Positions 33,949-45,469 of a stretch of 64,000 nucleotides of DNA are shown here, in pieces. A model generated the notes under the pieces. It was not told where the DNA came from. It worked only from the letters and a program-made list of their open reading frames with translations, and ran no database searches. Source of the stretch: Sternotherus odoratus (taxonomy: Eukaryota; Chordata; Testudines; Kinosternidae); NCBI GenBank assembly GCA_032164245.1, contig JAVMKO010000023.1, forward strand, positions 62,001 to 126,000. Direction: 5' to 3'. A program made the translations under genes and the position numbers. Position 1 is the stretch's first letter, and each line of letters opens with the position of its first letter.

Positions 33949-35569
33949 CATTCCTGCCCCCGTTTGGTTTTTTTTTGTAAATAAAAAGTTTGTTCTATTT
34001 TTTAACTAAAGAAGAGTTTATTCTCTTTTGCAGCCCCCCCCCGTGCCATGGTTGGGGGGCAGCCCCCCAAGTCCTGCCCCCCGCGCCCTCCTCTGGGCAG
34101 ACCCACGGCGTCCCGCCTCCTCCCGGGCCCGAGTAGCAGATCCTGGGCAGCCATTGGCCGAGCTGGGTCCGTCAGGGCGGGGGGGGCGTGCCCCCGCACC
34201 CAGCCCCTCCCCCAGGCCGGGCGACTGCCCCCTGCTCCCCCCTCCCACCGCCATTAGCGCTCATCTGCTTTGGTGCGAACGCGGATTACACACCCCGCGG
34301 TGCCCGCCCCACACCCTCCAGCGCGGGGCGCCTAGGGGCCGGGTGTCTCCCCCTCGTCCCGGGCTGGCTCCCCCACCGGCAGGCCGGCGAGTCTTGGAAT
34401 ACTGCGATGGAAGCGGTGAGGTCGCGCCTGCGGACCATGCTGGAGGTTCCCCACGAGCCGCCCCCGGGTGAGTGGGGTAGGTGGCGCAGTGCCCTGGGGG
34501 TCAGGGCTGGAGGCGGGACCGCCGCCCCGCCCCAGAGGTGGCCGCATCTCTGCACCGGGCCAGGGATCCCTGGAGTCCTGGCTCCCAGCCCCCCTGCTCC
34601 CCCCCACTCCCTTCTCAGAGCTGGGGAGAGAACCCTGGAGTCCTGGCTCCCAGCCCCCCCTGCTTTAACCGCTAGCCCCCACTCCCTTCTCAGAGCTGGG
34701 GAGAGAACCCAGGCGTCCTGCCTCCCAGCCCCCCCGCTCTATCCACTAGCCCCCACTCCTACTTGGGGGTGGTGCACGCGCGGCCCGTGGGGTGGGACGG
34801 GCTGGAGGTCCGTGCCCCTTAGCAGCCAGCCCCTTTCTCCAGCAGGGGACGCCCTCGGCCTGGCGGAGCGGAAGGACGATGACTCTGAGAGTGACAGCAC
34901 CACTGCCCTCCTCGCGTGAGTGCTGGGGGCGGGTGGAGGCCCAGCGGGCGGCGGATGCCCAGCAGGCCCTGGCGGCGGCGCAGGCCGAGGTCCAGCGGCT
35001 GGAGAGCGAGCGGGAGGCGGCGCGGAGCGAGCGGGACGGGCTGCAGATGGAGATCAGCCTGGTGAAGGTAACGGGGCCCGGCCCCTCTAGGGGGGCGCCG
35101 GCTCCGCCCCTGGCCCCAGGGCGGGGATTGGCAGGCTGGGGGGGGGGGCGGGCAATGGAGCGGGGCCGGTCCCCTCTGCCAGCCGCCCCCTTGTGCCCCC
35201 AGGCGCGGTGCGAGGCCCAGAAGGCGGAGCTGGAGGCGGAGCTGAAGGTGGCGCTGGAGCAGCAGGTGAGGGAGTGGCTGGCGCAGGTGCTCGAGGACGG
35301 CCTGCGCCAGGCGGGCGCCCTGCTGGAGCAGCACAGGTACCCCCCCAGCGCCCCGCCACCCCCCGATCCCTCCCCCACCGGGGGGCCGCGCCCACCGCTC
35401 ACCCCGGCCCTCCCCCCGCCACAGGAAGCAGCTGCTGGAGCTGAGCGGGCACCACGAGCGGGAGCTGGGCAGTCAGCTGGCGCAGTTCCAGGCAGAGCTG
35501 GCGGAGCGCGAGGAGCGGCAGCGGCGGCTGGTTGACAACTACGAGCTGAGGTACCAGGGGACCTGGGAC

Positions 35570-35970
35570 CCCTCGCCCGGCACCGAGATGAGCCCACCTC
35601 TGGGGCGGGGTGGCTGGTGACCCAGGGACCCCTCGCTCGGTGCCGAGATGCGCCCACCTCTGGGGTGGGGTGGCGGGTGACCCGGGGACCCCTCGCCCGG
35701 CACCGAGATGACACCACCTCTGGGGCGGGGCGGCGGGTGACCCGGGGACCCCTCGCCCGGCACTGAGATGCGCCCACCTCTGGGGCGGGGCGGCGGGTGA
35801 CCCGGGGACCCCTCGCCCGGCACTGAGATGCGCCCACCTCTGGGGTGGGGCGGCGGGTGACCCGGGGACCCCTCGCCCGGCACTGAGATGCGCCCACCTC
35901 TGGGGCGGGGCGGCGGGTGACCCGGGGACCCCTCGCCCGGCTCCGAGATGCGCCCACCTCTGGGGCGGCA
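35570..35970 (+). repeat. 60-bp minisatellite in centrobin intron
   Basis: Unit: GGGTGACCCGGGGACCCCTC, then GCCCGGCACTGAGATGCGCC, then CACCTCTGGGGCGGGGCGGC. Consecutive units start exactly 60 bases apart. Homologous to the 53-bp array at 32830-33225. Confidence 0.85.
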
Positions 35971-36483
35971 GGTAACCCAGGCCAGGCTACCCCCCACCGT
36001 GGAGCCCCGACACTCCCCCTTCTCCGCAGGCTGGACAGGCAGGAGGAGGCGGCGCGGGAGCTGCAGGTTGGGACGAGGCGGCTGGAGGCCCAGCGTGCCG
36101 ACATGGTGGCCCGGCTCCAGGCCATGATGGAGTCGCACTGGAACGAGGCCCTGCGGCTACTGACCGGAGACGCCCCCGCACAGTCCCCCCCCAAAGGCCA
36201 TCGCCAGGTGAGTGCCGGGGGAACCCAGGAGTCCTGGCTGCCTGCCACCCCGCTCTAACCACTATCCCCCACTCCCCTCCCAGAGCCGGGGAGAGAACCC
36301 AGGAGTCCTGGCTCCCAGCCCCCCCTGCTCTAACCACTAGACCCCACTCTCCTCCCAGAGCTGGGGAGAGAACCCAGGAGTCCTGGCTCCCAGCCTGGAG
36401 TGGGGGGTCGACGTGGGGATCCCCCCAACACCTGGACCCATAGCCTAAGGTTTGTGGGGCAGGTGAACAACAGCAGGTGTTGG

Positions 36484-36539
36484 ACTCCACCTCCCAGCAT
36501 GCAACGCGGGGTCCAGCAGTGCACCCTGGGAGTTGTAGT
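36484..36539. promoter_or_regulatory. Convergent pair of ZNF143-like motifs
   Basis: ACTCCACCTCCCAGCATGC at 36484-36502 and, on the other strand, ACTACAACTCCCAGGGTGC at 36539-36521, with 18 bases between. It lies in the last intron of the centrobin copy, and the intron of the neighbouring gene lacks it. Confidence 0.5.
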
Positions 36540-36969
36540 CTCCCTCCCCGCTCTAACCCATCAGCCCCCACTCCCCTCCCGAGGCCGGCAGGAGGGAGGT
36601 GAGTCTGCCGGGTGCCATGGGGCTCTGGGTGTGTGTGTGTGGGGGGGGACGGTGAGGGGGCAGGGCGCTGTCAGTGTTGGGCACCATGGGGGCTGGACTG
36701 AGTGGGTGCTGTGGGGCTGGGCTCTGTGCTTGGTGGGCTCTGGGATTGCTATGGGGCAGGGGGCCGGGCGCGCACCCTCTCCCCGTCTCCCGCAGGTGCG
36801 GCCCCCCTGCTGCCTGCCCGTCCTCCGGCCTGCCCCAAAGACCACCCACGGCCTCGCCACGGCGACTGCCCCCTGCTCCCCCCTCCCACCGCCATTAGCG
36901 CTCAATCTGTCCTTGATTTCCCTCTGCCCTCTGTCCTGTGACTGTCCAAGTTATCAGTTGTGGCAATAG

Positions 36970-37640
36970 ACTGAGACCACCAGTCCATTCATATGAATAG
37001 GCAATTTAAGTTATTGGATGGGGATCCCTTTGAATCCCTACAGACCAGAGCAGACTTGAGCCTGATACCAACTCTCCATCTCTGTTGCCCCGTTCTCCTT
37101 CTAAGAATTTCTCTTTATCTCCTCAGACCATGTTTAAGTGAAGATGTTCGTCTTTTTAGTTAACTCTAGCTATGCATAGGAACAACTGTCCTGTACTTTG
37201 CCAAATTGTAACCTATCTTGTTTATCTTTCAAGGTTCTTCATTACTGAGCAACCTACCACCTCTAGTTAGTAAGTGCATTAGATATGCATACTACTATAC
37301 AAGTCCTGTAGTGCAATCTCTTAATCACGAAAGTTAAACTCTCAAATGTAGAATTGTGTACCAAAAAACTGCATTCAAAAATAAAACAATGTAAAACTTC
37401 AGAGCCTACAAGTGCACTCAGTCCTACTTCTTGTTTAGTCAATTGCTCAAAGAAGTTTGTTTACATTTGCAGAAGAAAATGCTGCAAGCTACTTGTTTAC
37501 AATGACACCTGTAAGTGAGAACATGGCACTGTTGTAGCCCGTGTTGCAAGATATTTACATGCCAGATGCGCTAAAGATTCATATGTCCCTTCATTCTACA
37601 GTCACCATTCTAGGGGACAAGCATCCATGCTGATGATGGG
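36970..37640. other. No gene recognised
   Basis: AT-normal DNA between the centrobin copy and the hAT relic. No family motif was seen on either strand. Confidence 0.5.
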
Positions 37641-37646
37641 CTCTGC

Positions 37647-37982
37647 TCAATAACAATCCAAAGCAGCTTTCTTTTTTGGTGGTTTGGGTTCTGTAGTTTC
37701 CGCATCAGGGTATTGCTCTTTTAAGACTTCGGAGAGCATGCGCCACCCCTCATGCCTCTCAGATTTTGGACGGCACTTCAGATTCCTAAACCCTGGGTCA
37801 AGTGCTGTAGCTATCTTTAGAAATCTCACACTGATACCTTCTTTGTGTTTTGTGAAAGTGTTCTTAATATGAACACCACGTGCTGAGTCATCATTTGAGA
37901 CTGCTATAACATGAAATATATTGCAGAATGCGAGTAAAACAGAGCAGGGGACATTGAACTCCTTGGGGGAGAATTGTATCAC
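37647..37982 (-). pseudogene. hAT transposase relic (C-terminal part)
   Basis: The minus strand reads FLKIATALDPGFRNLKCRPK followed by SERHEGWRMLSEVLKEQ and PPKKKAALDCY-stop. ATxLDPRFKxL is the conserved core of the hAT (ZBED-type) transposase before its dimerisation region. Only about 110 codons are open, with no BED zinc finger and no dimerisation domain. It is a dead fragment lying beyond the last visible TRAF3IP1 exon. Confidence 0.7.
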
Positions 37983-39714
37983 AAATTTAATTAATGCATT
38001 TTTTTAAAAACAAGCTTCACCGGCATGGAAGCACATCCTCTGGAATGGTGACTGAAGCATGAAAGGGCATACGAATGTTTAGCATATCTGGCACCTAAAT
38101 ACCTTGCAATGCCAGCAACAAAAGTGCCATGCAAATGCCTGTTTTCACCTTCTGGTGACATTGTAAATAAGAGGGCAGCATTATCTCCTGTAAATGAAGA
38201 TATGTGCAAACGTGATATAAAGAGACAGACTCAACATCAATACCACAGGGCTGAGAGCACACATTAGTAAGGGACCTTTTTTCCAAAGAGTGTTTTACCT
38301 TTTTTTCTGCTTTACCCGTTCCTTGGTCTTTCGAGCGTTCCCCAACTGTGTCTCGTTCCCTTCGTTTGTCCCTCTCTCTGTCTTTTCCCCTATCCCTGTC
38401 TTTTTCATGGTACTTGTCCCTTTCTTTCATTTTTTCCTTTTCTTTTCCTCCTTCATTTTTTCTTTCCTTCTCCCATCCTAGATCTTTTTCTCATTCCATA
38501 TCTCCTTTATCTTTTTCTCTGCTTTTTTCTGTTTCTCTTCCTTGGTTGGATGTTCTGTTCTTGCTTTTCTCTCTTTCATGTTTTTCACCTTCTCTAATAT
38601 TGTCCCCTTCAAGGTCTTTGTGCCTGTCCTCATTATCTTTATGCTTGTCTCTGCTGCTTCTCTTCTTCTTTCAGCTCTTCTCCAGGTTTTCGGTCTCGGC
38701 TTGTACTTCTATTTTTTCATTTCATTGTCCCCTCTACCCTAAAAATAGAGTAGAAAGTATTATTAAAACTATAGCATAAGCCAGTTCCATTACACAGTAT
38801 TTTTCACACACAAACATTTCTAGTTGTAGTCTATTTCTCCCCAAAAAATGCAGCAAAGCCCACCTCTTTATCTTTACGGCTTTGTTGTTCTTCTTCCCTG
38901 GCTCCTCTGTTTTCTTTATCTTGAAATTTAGACATAGATGGATGCTTTCCTTTGCTATCTGCTTTCTCCCCAGCAAGCACCCTCTTCACAGCTTCATCAC
39001 TGGACAACTGTAGATAAGATTAAATCCAATGAAAATTAGCTCATTTACTTTATTAAATACAATCTGCATTTTTAATTCTGAAGTTCCCAGGATGATTCTT
39101 ATAAAATTGTACATGTTCTATGCTACTCCTTTCATTCAAAGACAATACACCAATTGAAGCCAACTGCTTTCTTGTGCCTCCTTTCAATAATTTGACTGTA
39201 TCCATCAAAGCTATCCATGTACGTTGTGATATTTTTCTATTAATATTACATATTTCCAATGCTAATGATTCTCATTATTATTACAGGTAAGGTAATAACA
39301 CATAGTAATGTGGTTTATTTTGAATGTATCGACCATATTATGACTGCTACACTAAACATTCCAAACCCTACAATGCTGCATTTAGATACGGCTCCATTTT
39401 AACCAACAAACTTTAAAATAAAAGATGCATTTTCTAAAAAATGTTAGGAAACCTATGCTGAGGAGCACTTCCAACAGAATTTCGCGACCCTGTTAGAAGA
39501 AGCCCTCAAGTGTCCAGTTCAATTTGATTCAGCTTTGAAAAACTACTAAGCAAATAATTTTTACCAGTCCACTTGGGAGGCAGTTAAAGTCAGGTCTTAG
39601 TTTCTGCACAACAATGACCATGAATTCTATTATACCAAGATCTGAGTCTATACACTGAGATTACCAGAATAACAGAATCCTCCAAGAAGGAAACAGGTAT
39701 TTTGGGTTGTATAC

Positions 39715-40165
39715 ATAGGGGCATTGCCAGCAGATCAAGGGACGAGATCATTCCCCTCTATTCGGCATTGATGAGGCCTCATCTGGAGTACTCTGTCCAG
39801 TTTGGGGCCCCACACTAGAAGAAGGATGTGGAAAAATTGGAAAGAGTCCAGAGGAGGGCAACAAAAATGATTATGGGGCTGAAGCACATGACTTATAAGG
39901 AGAGGCTGAGAGAACTGGGATTGTTTAGTCTGCAAAAGAGAAGAATGAGGGGGATTCAATAATTGCTTTCAACTACCGGAAAGGGGGTTCCAAAGAAGAT
40001 GGATCTAGACTGTTCTCAGTGGTAGCAGATGACAGAACAAGGAGTAATGGTCTCAAGTTGCAGTGGGGGAGGTTTAGGTTGGATATTAGGAAACACTATT
40101 TCACTAGGAGGGTGGTGAAGCACTGGAATGGGTTCCCTAGGGAGGTGGTGGAATCTCCTTCTTAG
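39715..40165 (+). mobile_element. CR1 LINE 3' end
   Basis: Contains the CR1 3' region: GAGTACTCTGTCCAGTTTGG, GAGGAGGGCAACAAAAATG, GGATATTAGGAAACACTATT and GGAGGTGGTGGAATCTCC. It lies in the large intron of the TRAF3IP1 fragment, opposite in orientation to that gene, and stops abruptly at 40165. Confidence 0.85.
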
Positions 40166-40169
40166 AGGT

Positions 40170-41160
40170 TGTAGGAGTGTGCTACCCAGTTTCTGAGCTC
40201 TTGAGTACAGAGAAGGGGACTCTTGAATGCCAGACCAACTAACTTTAACTGCTCCCCAGCTTAAGTTAATTCTCTACACCCCCAGACTCCCACACTTTCC
40301 CAGCTGGGAACTTGGGGACCCCCGGCTGTCACCATCTGAGTAAATCTCCAAGGCCCTGGAGTGGGGTACTCAGACTCCCCAAAATCCTAACTCTGTCTCC
40401 CTCCCTGAGAGCCAGACACTTGGATGCTGTTTCCCCTCCCCCCTCCCCCTTCTCGGCTGAAGGTAGAGACACACTCCGCTTCTCAACTCCTACCCTGAGC
40501 TGGTCCTTTTACCTACTCCCCTCCCTCCCTCCTCTCTTCCCTGTCTGGAAGCAGAGAAACCCTTAAGGGAAATAAACCAAACGCTTTTTATAACTAACAA
40601 GATTTAATAAAGAAAAGAGATTAGAACATAGGCTACAGTACAACTTTACAGTACAACTCCAGGCCAATCAAGACACCTGGGGCCAATTAAGAAGATTCTA
40701 GAAGGCAGTAGAAATAGCTAGCCTGATTGGGACACCTGAAGCCAATCAGGGACTGGCTGAAACCAGTTAGAAACCCTCCTAGTTAGTCAGGTGGGTGTGG
40801 ATGTCAGGAGCTGAGAGAGGAGGTTGTGCTGTTGGCGAGATTGAGTGGTAGACAACATATACGCACGGAAGGAGACTTGAGGTAAAGGTGAAGAGAAGTT
40901 TGAAGAAGCGGGAGGACTGCTATGGGGAAGTAACCCAGGGAATTGTATTGTGTTTGGTGCCTAAGAGGTCAGCCATATTAGCTGATACTATTCGGGTCCC
41001 TGGGCTGGAGCCTGGAGTAGGGGTGGGCCCAGGCTCCCCCCCCCCCCCCCGTTTCTACCTCCCCTAACTAATCACAGTGAGCCTCTAAGGCTAGCACAAA
41101 CCGCCTGGAAGTGCAGTACCCACAGGGACAAGGCCAAAGCTTTGCCACAAATCCTTAAGC
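40170..41160. other. Unclassified interspersed-repeat DNA
   Basis: Includes CCAATCAAGACACCTGGGG and GCCTGATTGGGACACCTG blocks at 40,655-40,735 and a poly-C run at 41,038. This resembles an LTR-like dispersed reptile repeat from recall, but I could not define its ends. No gene is seen. Confidence 0.35.
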
Positions 41161-42480
41161 ACTACAGTATTTTATAATAATGTCCTTAAATACTTCACTA
41201 TCATTACCCCAAGTTTTTTTGACCATTAATACAGTATTTTCTTTTATGAAAGGGAAGGACTCTTCAAGAGAATAAAGCCGGTACATCTGTTCTTGTTCAG
41301 ATCACTGATCAGACAGAAGCTATGATCAAGGAGGGCATCAGTAGATAAAGCGCTTAAGATTAGTCTTATTTCAAAAGCTCCACAGTGACTATAAGCAAAA
41401 AACAGGAATACAACAGGCAATATGAAAGGCAACAGCTGTTTTAAAACCGATGAGTTTCCAAGGTTACTAAGACAAGGGATCTAACGTCTCCACGGCCACT
41501 TTTTTGTACACTTGGAGGAAAGAGTGGCTTCTTTACAGTAAGAACCTCCATTTGTGATTTTAAAACTTTGAAAAATAAGTACCTATATATATTCTCATCA
41601 ACTCATTTAGGTGCATAAATGGTCCAATATTCAAGTACACTGAAAATCTGGAAATTCCTACTAAGAAAATGCTTGTGGATTCTGTTGTAATTAAACCAAA
41701 GAGTATTCCATGTTCACCTAATATGGTGGTGATACTGGCAAAGTTTATGGGACAGATCCTCAATTTATGTAAACAGTTCCACTGATTTCCATGGAGTTAC
41801 ACTGCTTTACATCAGTTAAAGATCAGGCCATCTGTATTTTTAGTTATGTTATACTGCAGTTAACACAACAATACAATTCATATATTGAGTAAACAAATGG
41901 TGGATGAGTTTCCATATAGTTTGTCATATCTATGATTCAGTTTAAAGTAAATAGAAGGATAAACTACTAGGGTCCTTGATCTCAAAAAGGCAAACTAAAA
42001 AAAAGATTAAGGGACTTAGTTGTAGAAGAGGACTACAGTGACTAACCCAAGGATTTGAATATAGAAGAGGTTGGGAAGCACTTTAACTCAAAGTTGAGGG
42101 AACTATGCAGACCAAACTGGATGGACCAGCATCTCAAACCAGTTATTAAGCAGACAGCCTGCCTATGCGGAATAGAAAGGATGGATCCGCAAGGAAAGAT
42201 TCCTCTTGGAAGTCAGAACGTGTAGGAAAAGTAAGAATTGCCAAAAGCCAAGCAGAGTCGGAACTTGAAAGGGAAATTAAAACCAATAGTAAAAGATTTA
42301 ATATTACAATATTAAATAATCTTTAAATTATTTATTTAAATTTTAAATTTAATTTAAAAATTAAATATTTAAGAAAAATATTTATATTTTCTTATAAATA
42401 CAAAGAAAACAAGGAAAGAAGTGTGATTTCTTAACACTGAGGATGGGGTGGAGATTACAGCCAATCTAGGAAAGGCCTAA
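41160..42480. other. No gene recognised; AT-rich intron
   Basis: Holds an AT-only stretch at about 42,295-42,400 and a short ancient-repeat-like segment at 41,760-41,830 (CCACTGATTTCCATGGAGTT). No coding signal. Confidence 0.45.
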
Positions 42481-42489
42481 CACAAACGA

Positions 42490-43990
42490 ATACATTGCCT
42501 CAGTTTTTGATAGGACCAATGAGGAGCTTGGGGAGAGTGGCAGGATCAGTACTGGAAATGAGGATATGGAAGTAGAAATCACCATTTCCTAGGTGAAAGT
42601 TAAATTGAAACATCTTAGCAGGACCAAATCCATGGGGCCTGGATAATCTCCATCGAAGATTTTTAAAGGAACTGGCACGTGAAATTGCAAGCCCAATAGC
42701 AAGGGTTTTTAATGAATCCATAAACTCGGGAGTCCTACGCTACGACTGAAGAATTGCTAATATAGTACCTATACTTAAGAAAGTCGGAAAAGGTAATCCA
42801 GGAAATTACAAACCATTAGTTGGACCTAAATTGTATGCAAGATCTTGGAACAAATTTTGAAAGAGAAAGCAGTTAAGGGCACACAGGTAAGTGGTAACTG
42901 AGATAATATACAACATGGTTTTACAAAAGGTTGAACACGCCAGTCCAACCTGAACTCTTTCTTGGTGAAGATAACTGATTCTCTAGACAAAAATAATGCA
43001 GTAGATCTCATCTACCTGAATTTCAGTAAGATATTGATACAGTTGCACATGAGAAATTAGTTTAATTAGAGAAAATGGGGATTAATACAGGAATCAAACT
43101 GATTAATAGGAGACTATAACCAGTCATCCTGAAAGATAAACTGTTAAACTGGAGGGAGATTACTAGTAGAGTTCCTCAGGGATCAGTCTGGGGACCAATC
43201 TTATTTAACATTTTATTAATGACCTTGGCACAAGTAGGAGTGTGCTAATGAAATTTGCAGATGACACGAAGTTGGGAGGTATGGCCAATAAAGAGGAGGA
43301 CTGGAATATCAAAAAAAGAAAATCTGGATGACCTTGAAAACTGGGAGTAATAGAAATGGGATGAAATTGAATAGTGCAAAGTGAAAGGTCATGCGCTTAG
43401 AGACTAATAAATCCACAGCTTATAGCAAAAATTCTGGTTCTCAACAGAAGAGGAGAAAGACGGAGGTATATTAGTCAATTACAGGATAACTATGAGCCAC
43501 CAATATGACGCAGCTGTGAAAAAGTCTAATGCAATCCTAGGATGCACTTGACCTAGAGATAAAAAAGTGTCATTGCCATGACACTAGGCATTGGTGAGAC
43601 TTCTTTTGGAACAGTGTGGAATTCTGGAATGGAAAACCTACCTTACAAGAGGAGACTTAAGGACCTTGGACTGGTTTACCATAACCGAACGAAGGCTGCG
43701 GGGAAATATGACTGCTCTCTAAATAAATCAGAGGAATAAATACTAGGGAGGGAGAGGAGTTATTTAAATTAAGGGACAATGCTGAGGTAAAAACAAATCG
43801 ATATAAATTGGCGAAGTTTAGGCTTGAAATTACACAAAGGTTCTAACCATCGGGAGTGAAATTCTGGAACAGCCTTCCAAGGGAAATAGTGGGGAGCAAA
43901 AAAACAATTTGTTTCAAGACAGAGCTTGGTAGTTACAGAGGAGATGGTCTGATTGCCTACAATGGCATCAAGCCCATCCACAACTGCTAT
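42490..43990 (+). mobile_element. CR1-like LINE reverse-transcriptase relic
   Basis: Plus-strand frames, much interrupted, carry reverse-transcriptase landmarks: SRVPQGSVWGPILFN, then a decayed FADDTKLGG (AATTTGCAGATGACACGAAG). CR1-like 3' coding sequence follows. Many stops and frameshifts are present, so it is old and inactive. Confidence 0.75.
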
Positions 43991-44379
43991 TAGCATTTAT
44001 CTCCATAGATGGAACACTAGATAGGGAGGATTCTGAGTTGCTACAGATAATTCTTTCCAGGAGTCTGGTTGTTGAGTCTCGCCAACATGCTCAGTGACTA
44101 ACTGATCGCCATATTTGGGGTTGGGAATGAATTTTGTCCCAGGGCAGAGACCCAGGGTTTTTTGGCCACCCTCTGCAGGCTCACTGGCTGGTTTGAATTA
44201 GAGTAAATGGTGGATTCTCTGTATTTTTAAGTTTTTAAACCATGATTTGAGGATGTCAGTAACTCAGCCAGAAGTTAAGTGCCTTTTACAGAAGTTAGTA
44301 GGTGAGGTTCCATGGCCTATGCTGTGTAGGAAGTCAGACTAGATCTGGGTAGTTAAACTTATGGAGCTTCCAACCCACA

Positions 44380-44700
44380 TATGACAATCGTCAGAAGTTC
44401 AAGTGCCTGCTGGGGCTCAGGGCTTCAGCCCTGCAGGGAAGGGGGTCTCAGGGCTTCAGCCTTGTGGGAGGCACCTGCCCAAACCTCAGTGGTTCAGCCC
44501 TGCGGAGAGAGGGGTCTCGGAGGTTCAGCCCCACAGAAGGCGCCTGCCCCACTCCCGCTGAAGCCCTGAGCCATGGCACGTATACCCCACGGGACTGAAG
44601 CCCTGAGACCAACCCATTGGGCAGAAGCCAGAGGCAATGTGGGAAGGGGACACATGGGGTCACATCCTCCCCCTAATTTTTGTCAGGGGTTGCTGCCCCA
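44380..44700 (+). repeat. GGGCTTCAGCCCTG repeat cluster
   Basis: Four to five diverged units around CAGGGCTTCAGCCCTGCAG, each a short inverted repeat in itself, at about 50-60 bp spacing. Short frames here are compositional. Confidence 0.55.
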
Positions 44701-45469
44701 CTCAGTCACATGGTGCCGCTGGTACCTACACGGTAGCTGCTGGAGCCAGCAAGCTGGGAGCTGAGCCTTGGGTAGAGGCAGCCGCCAGCAGGTGAGAGCT
44801 GCAGGGAGAGCCACTCCAAGGAGGGGAAGACAGGAGGTGTGCCTGGGGGTATTACTCAAGCTGTTGGGGAGAGGGGGCAAATATTTAAATTGTTTGCCCC
44901 CCCTCTCAGCAGGCACCAGTTGTCTCTGACAGAAGCCCCAGCCCCACCATAGGGCAAAGCCTTGAGCTCCCCGCCACAGTCTGGTAGGCGAAGAATGGAG
45001 GGTTGTGGCCCCTTCTGGTCTTGAAGTCGATGAATCACATATTGGTTCTGTTTAACCAATACCCGCAGGACTGAAAAGGTTGGGAATAATTCATGTAAAC
45101 CACTGACAATATGATCATACCTTATTGAGACAACATTTTCCAATTGCTTGGAGAAACTCATTAGTTTTTTCTGGTTCATGTCCAGCTACAATTCACTGAC
45201 AATGGCTCCCCTATTACCATTATGACAACATCAATAGCCTTTTGGAGAAAGCTGATTTTGGCATCTTTATCCTGGGGGGAAAAATAACATTATACATTGT
45301 TAAAAGTCTATTTAAACTCTGATTTGTAGCATATTTACAGAAACTTTTCTATATGAAATTATCCCTTATTACAAAGCATTTTCATTTTAGAAAAAAGCAT
45401 TTTGATAAGATAGTTATCATAATCCAAAATTAAAATATGAAGTTCCAATGTTTTTAAAACTCCAAAAAA

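Larger units (their letters stand above)
34383..36969 (+). pseudogene. CNTROB: Centrobin gene copy with internal deletion
   Basis: Centrobin is a daughter-centriole coiled-coil protein that binds BRCA2 and tubulin and is needed for centriole duplication. Exons: 34383-34467 (MEAVRSRLRTMLEVP), 34846-34915 (LAERKDDDSESDSTTALL), ~34939-35067 (AQAEVQRLESEREAARSERD, then GLQMEISLVK), 35203-35336, 35425-35550 (ELGSQLAQFQAELAEREERQ), 36030-36207 (ADMVARLQAMMESHWNEAL, then RLL) and 36796-36969 (VRPPCCLPVLRPAPK, stop). These track human centrobin (MESVRGQLQTML; FDSDSTATLL; ERDALQLEMSLVQ; SQLAQFKVEMAEREERQ; RLQAMLQAHWDEA). Only 23 bases separate the second and third exons, with no usable intron and mismatched phase, so roughly 300 residues of the middle are deleted. 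The N-terminal exons and the long C-terminal half are also absent. Frames are otherwise intact. Either a truncated duplicate or a mis-assembly of the true gene. Confidence 0.75.
38299..45271 (-). pseudogene. TRAF3IP1: TRAF3IP1 (IFT54) unprocessed pseudogene fragment
   Basis: TRAF3IP1/IFT54 is an IFT-B subunit and microtubule-binding protein. Three minus-strand exons retain splice sites. 45271-45121 reads [16 protein letters not shown] and, in another frame, [19 protein letters not shown] then CCLNK. 39007-38864 reads LSSDEAVKRVLAGEKADSKG and has 48 intact codons. 38738-38299 is the Lys/Arg/Glu/Asp-rich repeat segment (KERDKYHEKDRDRGKDRERD). They align in order with human TRAF3IP1 ([49 protein letters not shown]). 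The first exon is 151 nt where the human residues need 162, so 11 bases are lost and the frame breaks. The third carries a TAG after GDNEMKK and further shifts. Introns are kept, so this arose by DNA duplication, not retrocopying. Upstream and downstream exons are missing. Confidence 0.8.

Noticed and set aside
34746..36248. 500-codon minus-strand frame over the centrobin copy
   Set aside because: Shadow of the plus-strand exons and the 60-bp array. The plus-strand reading has splice sites and homology; this one has neither.
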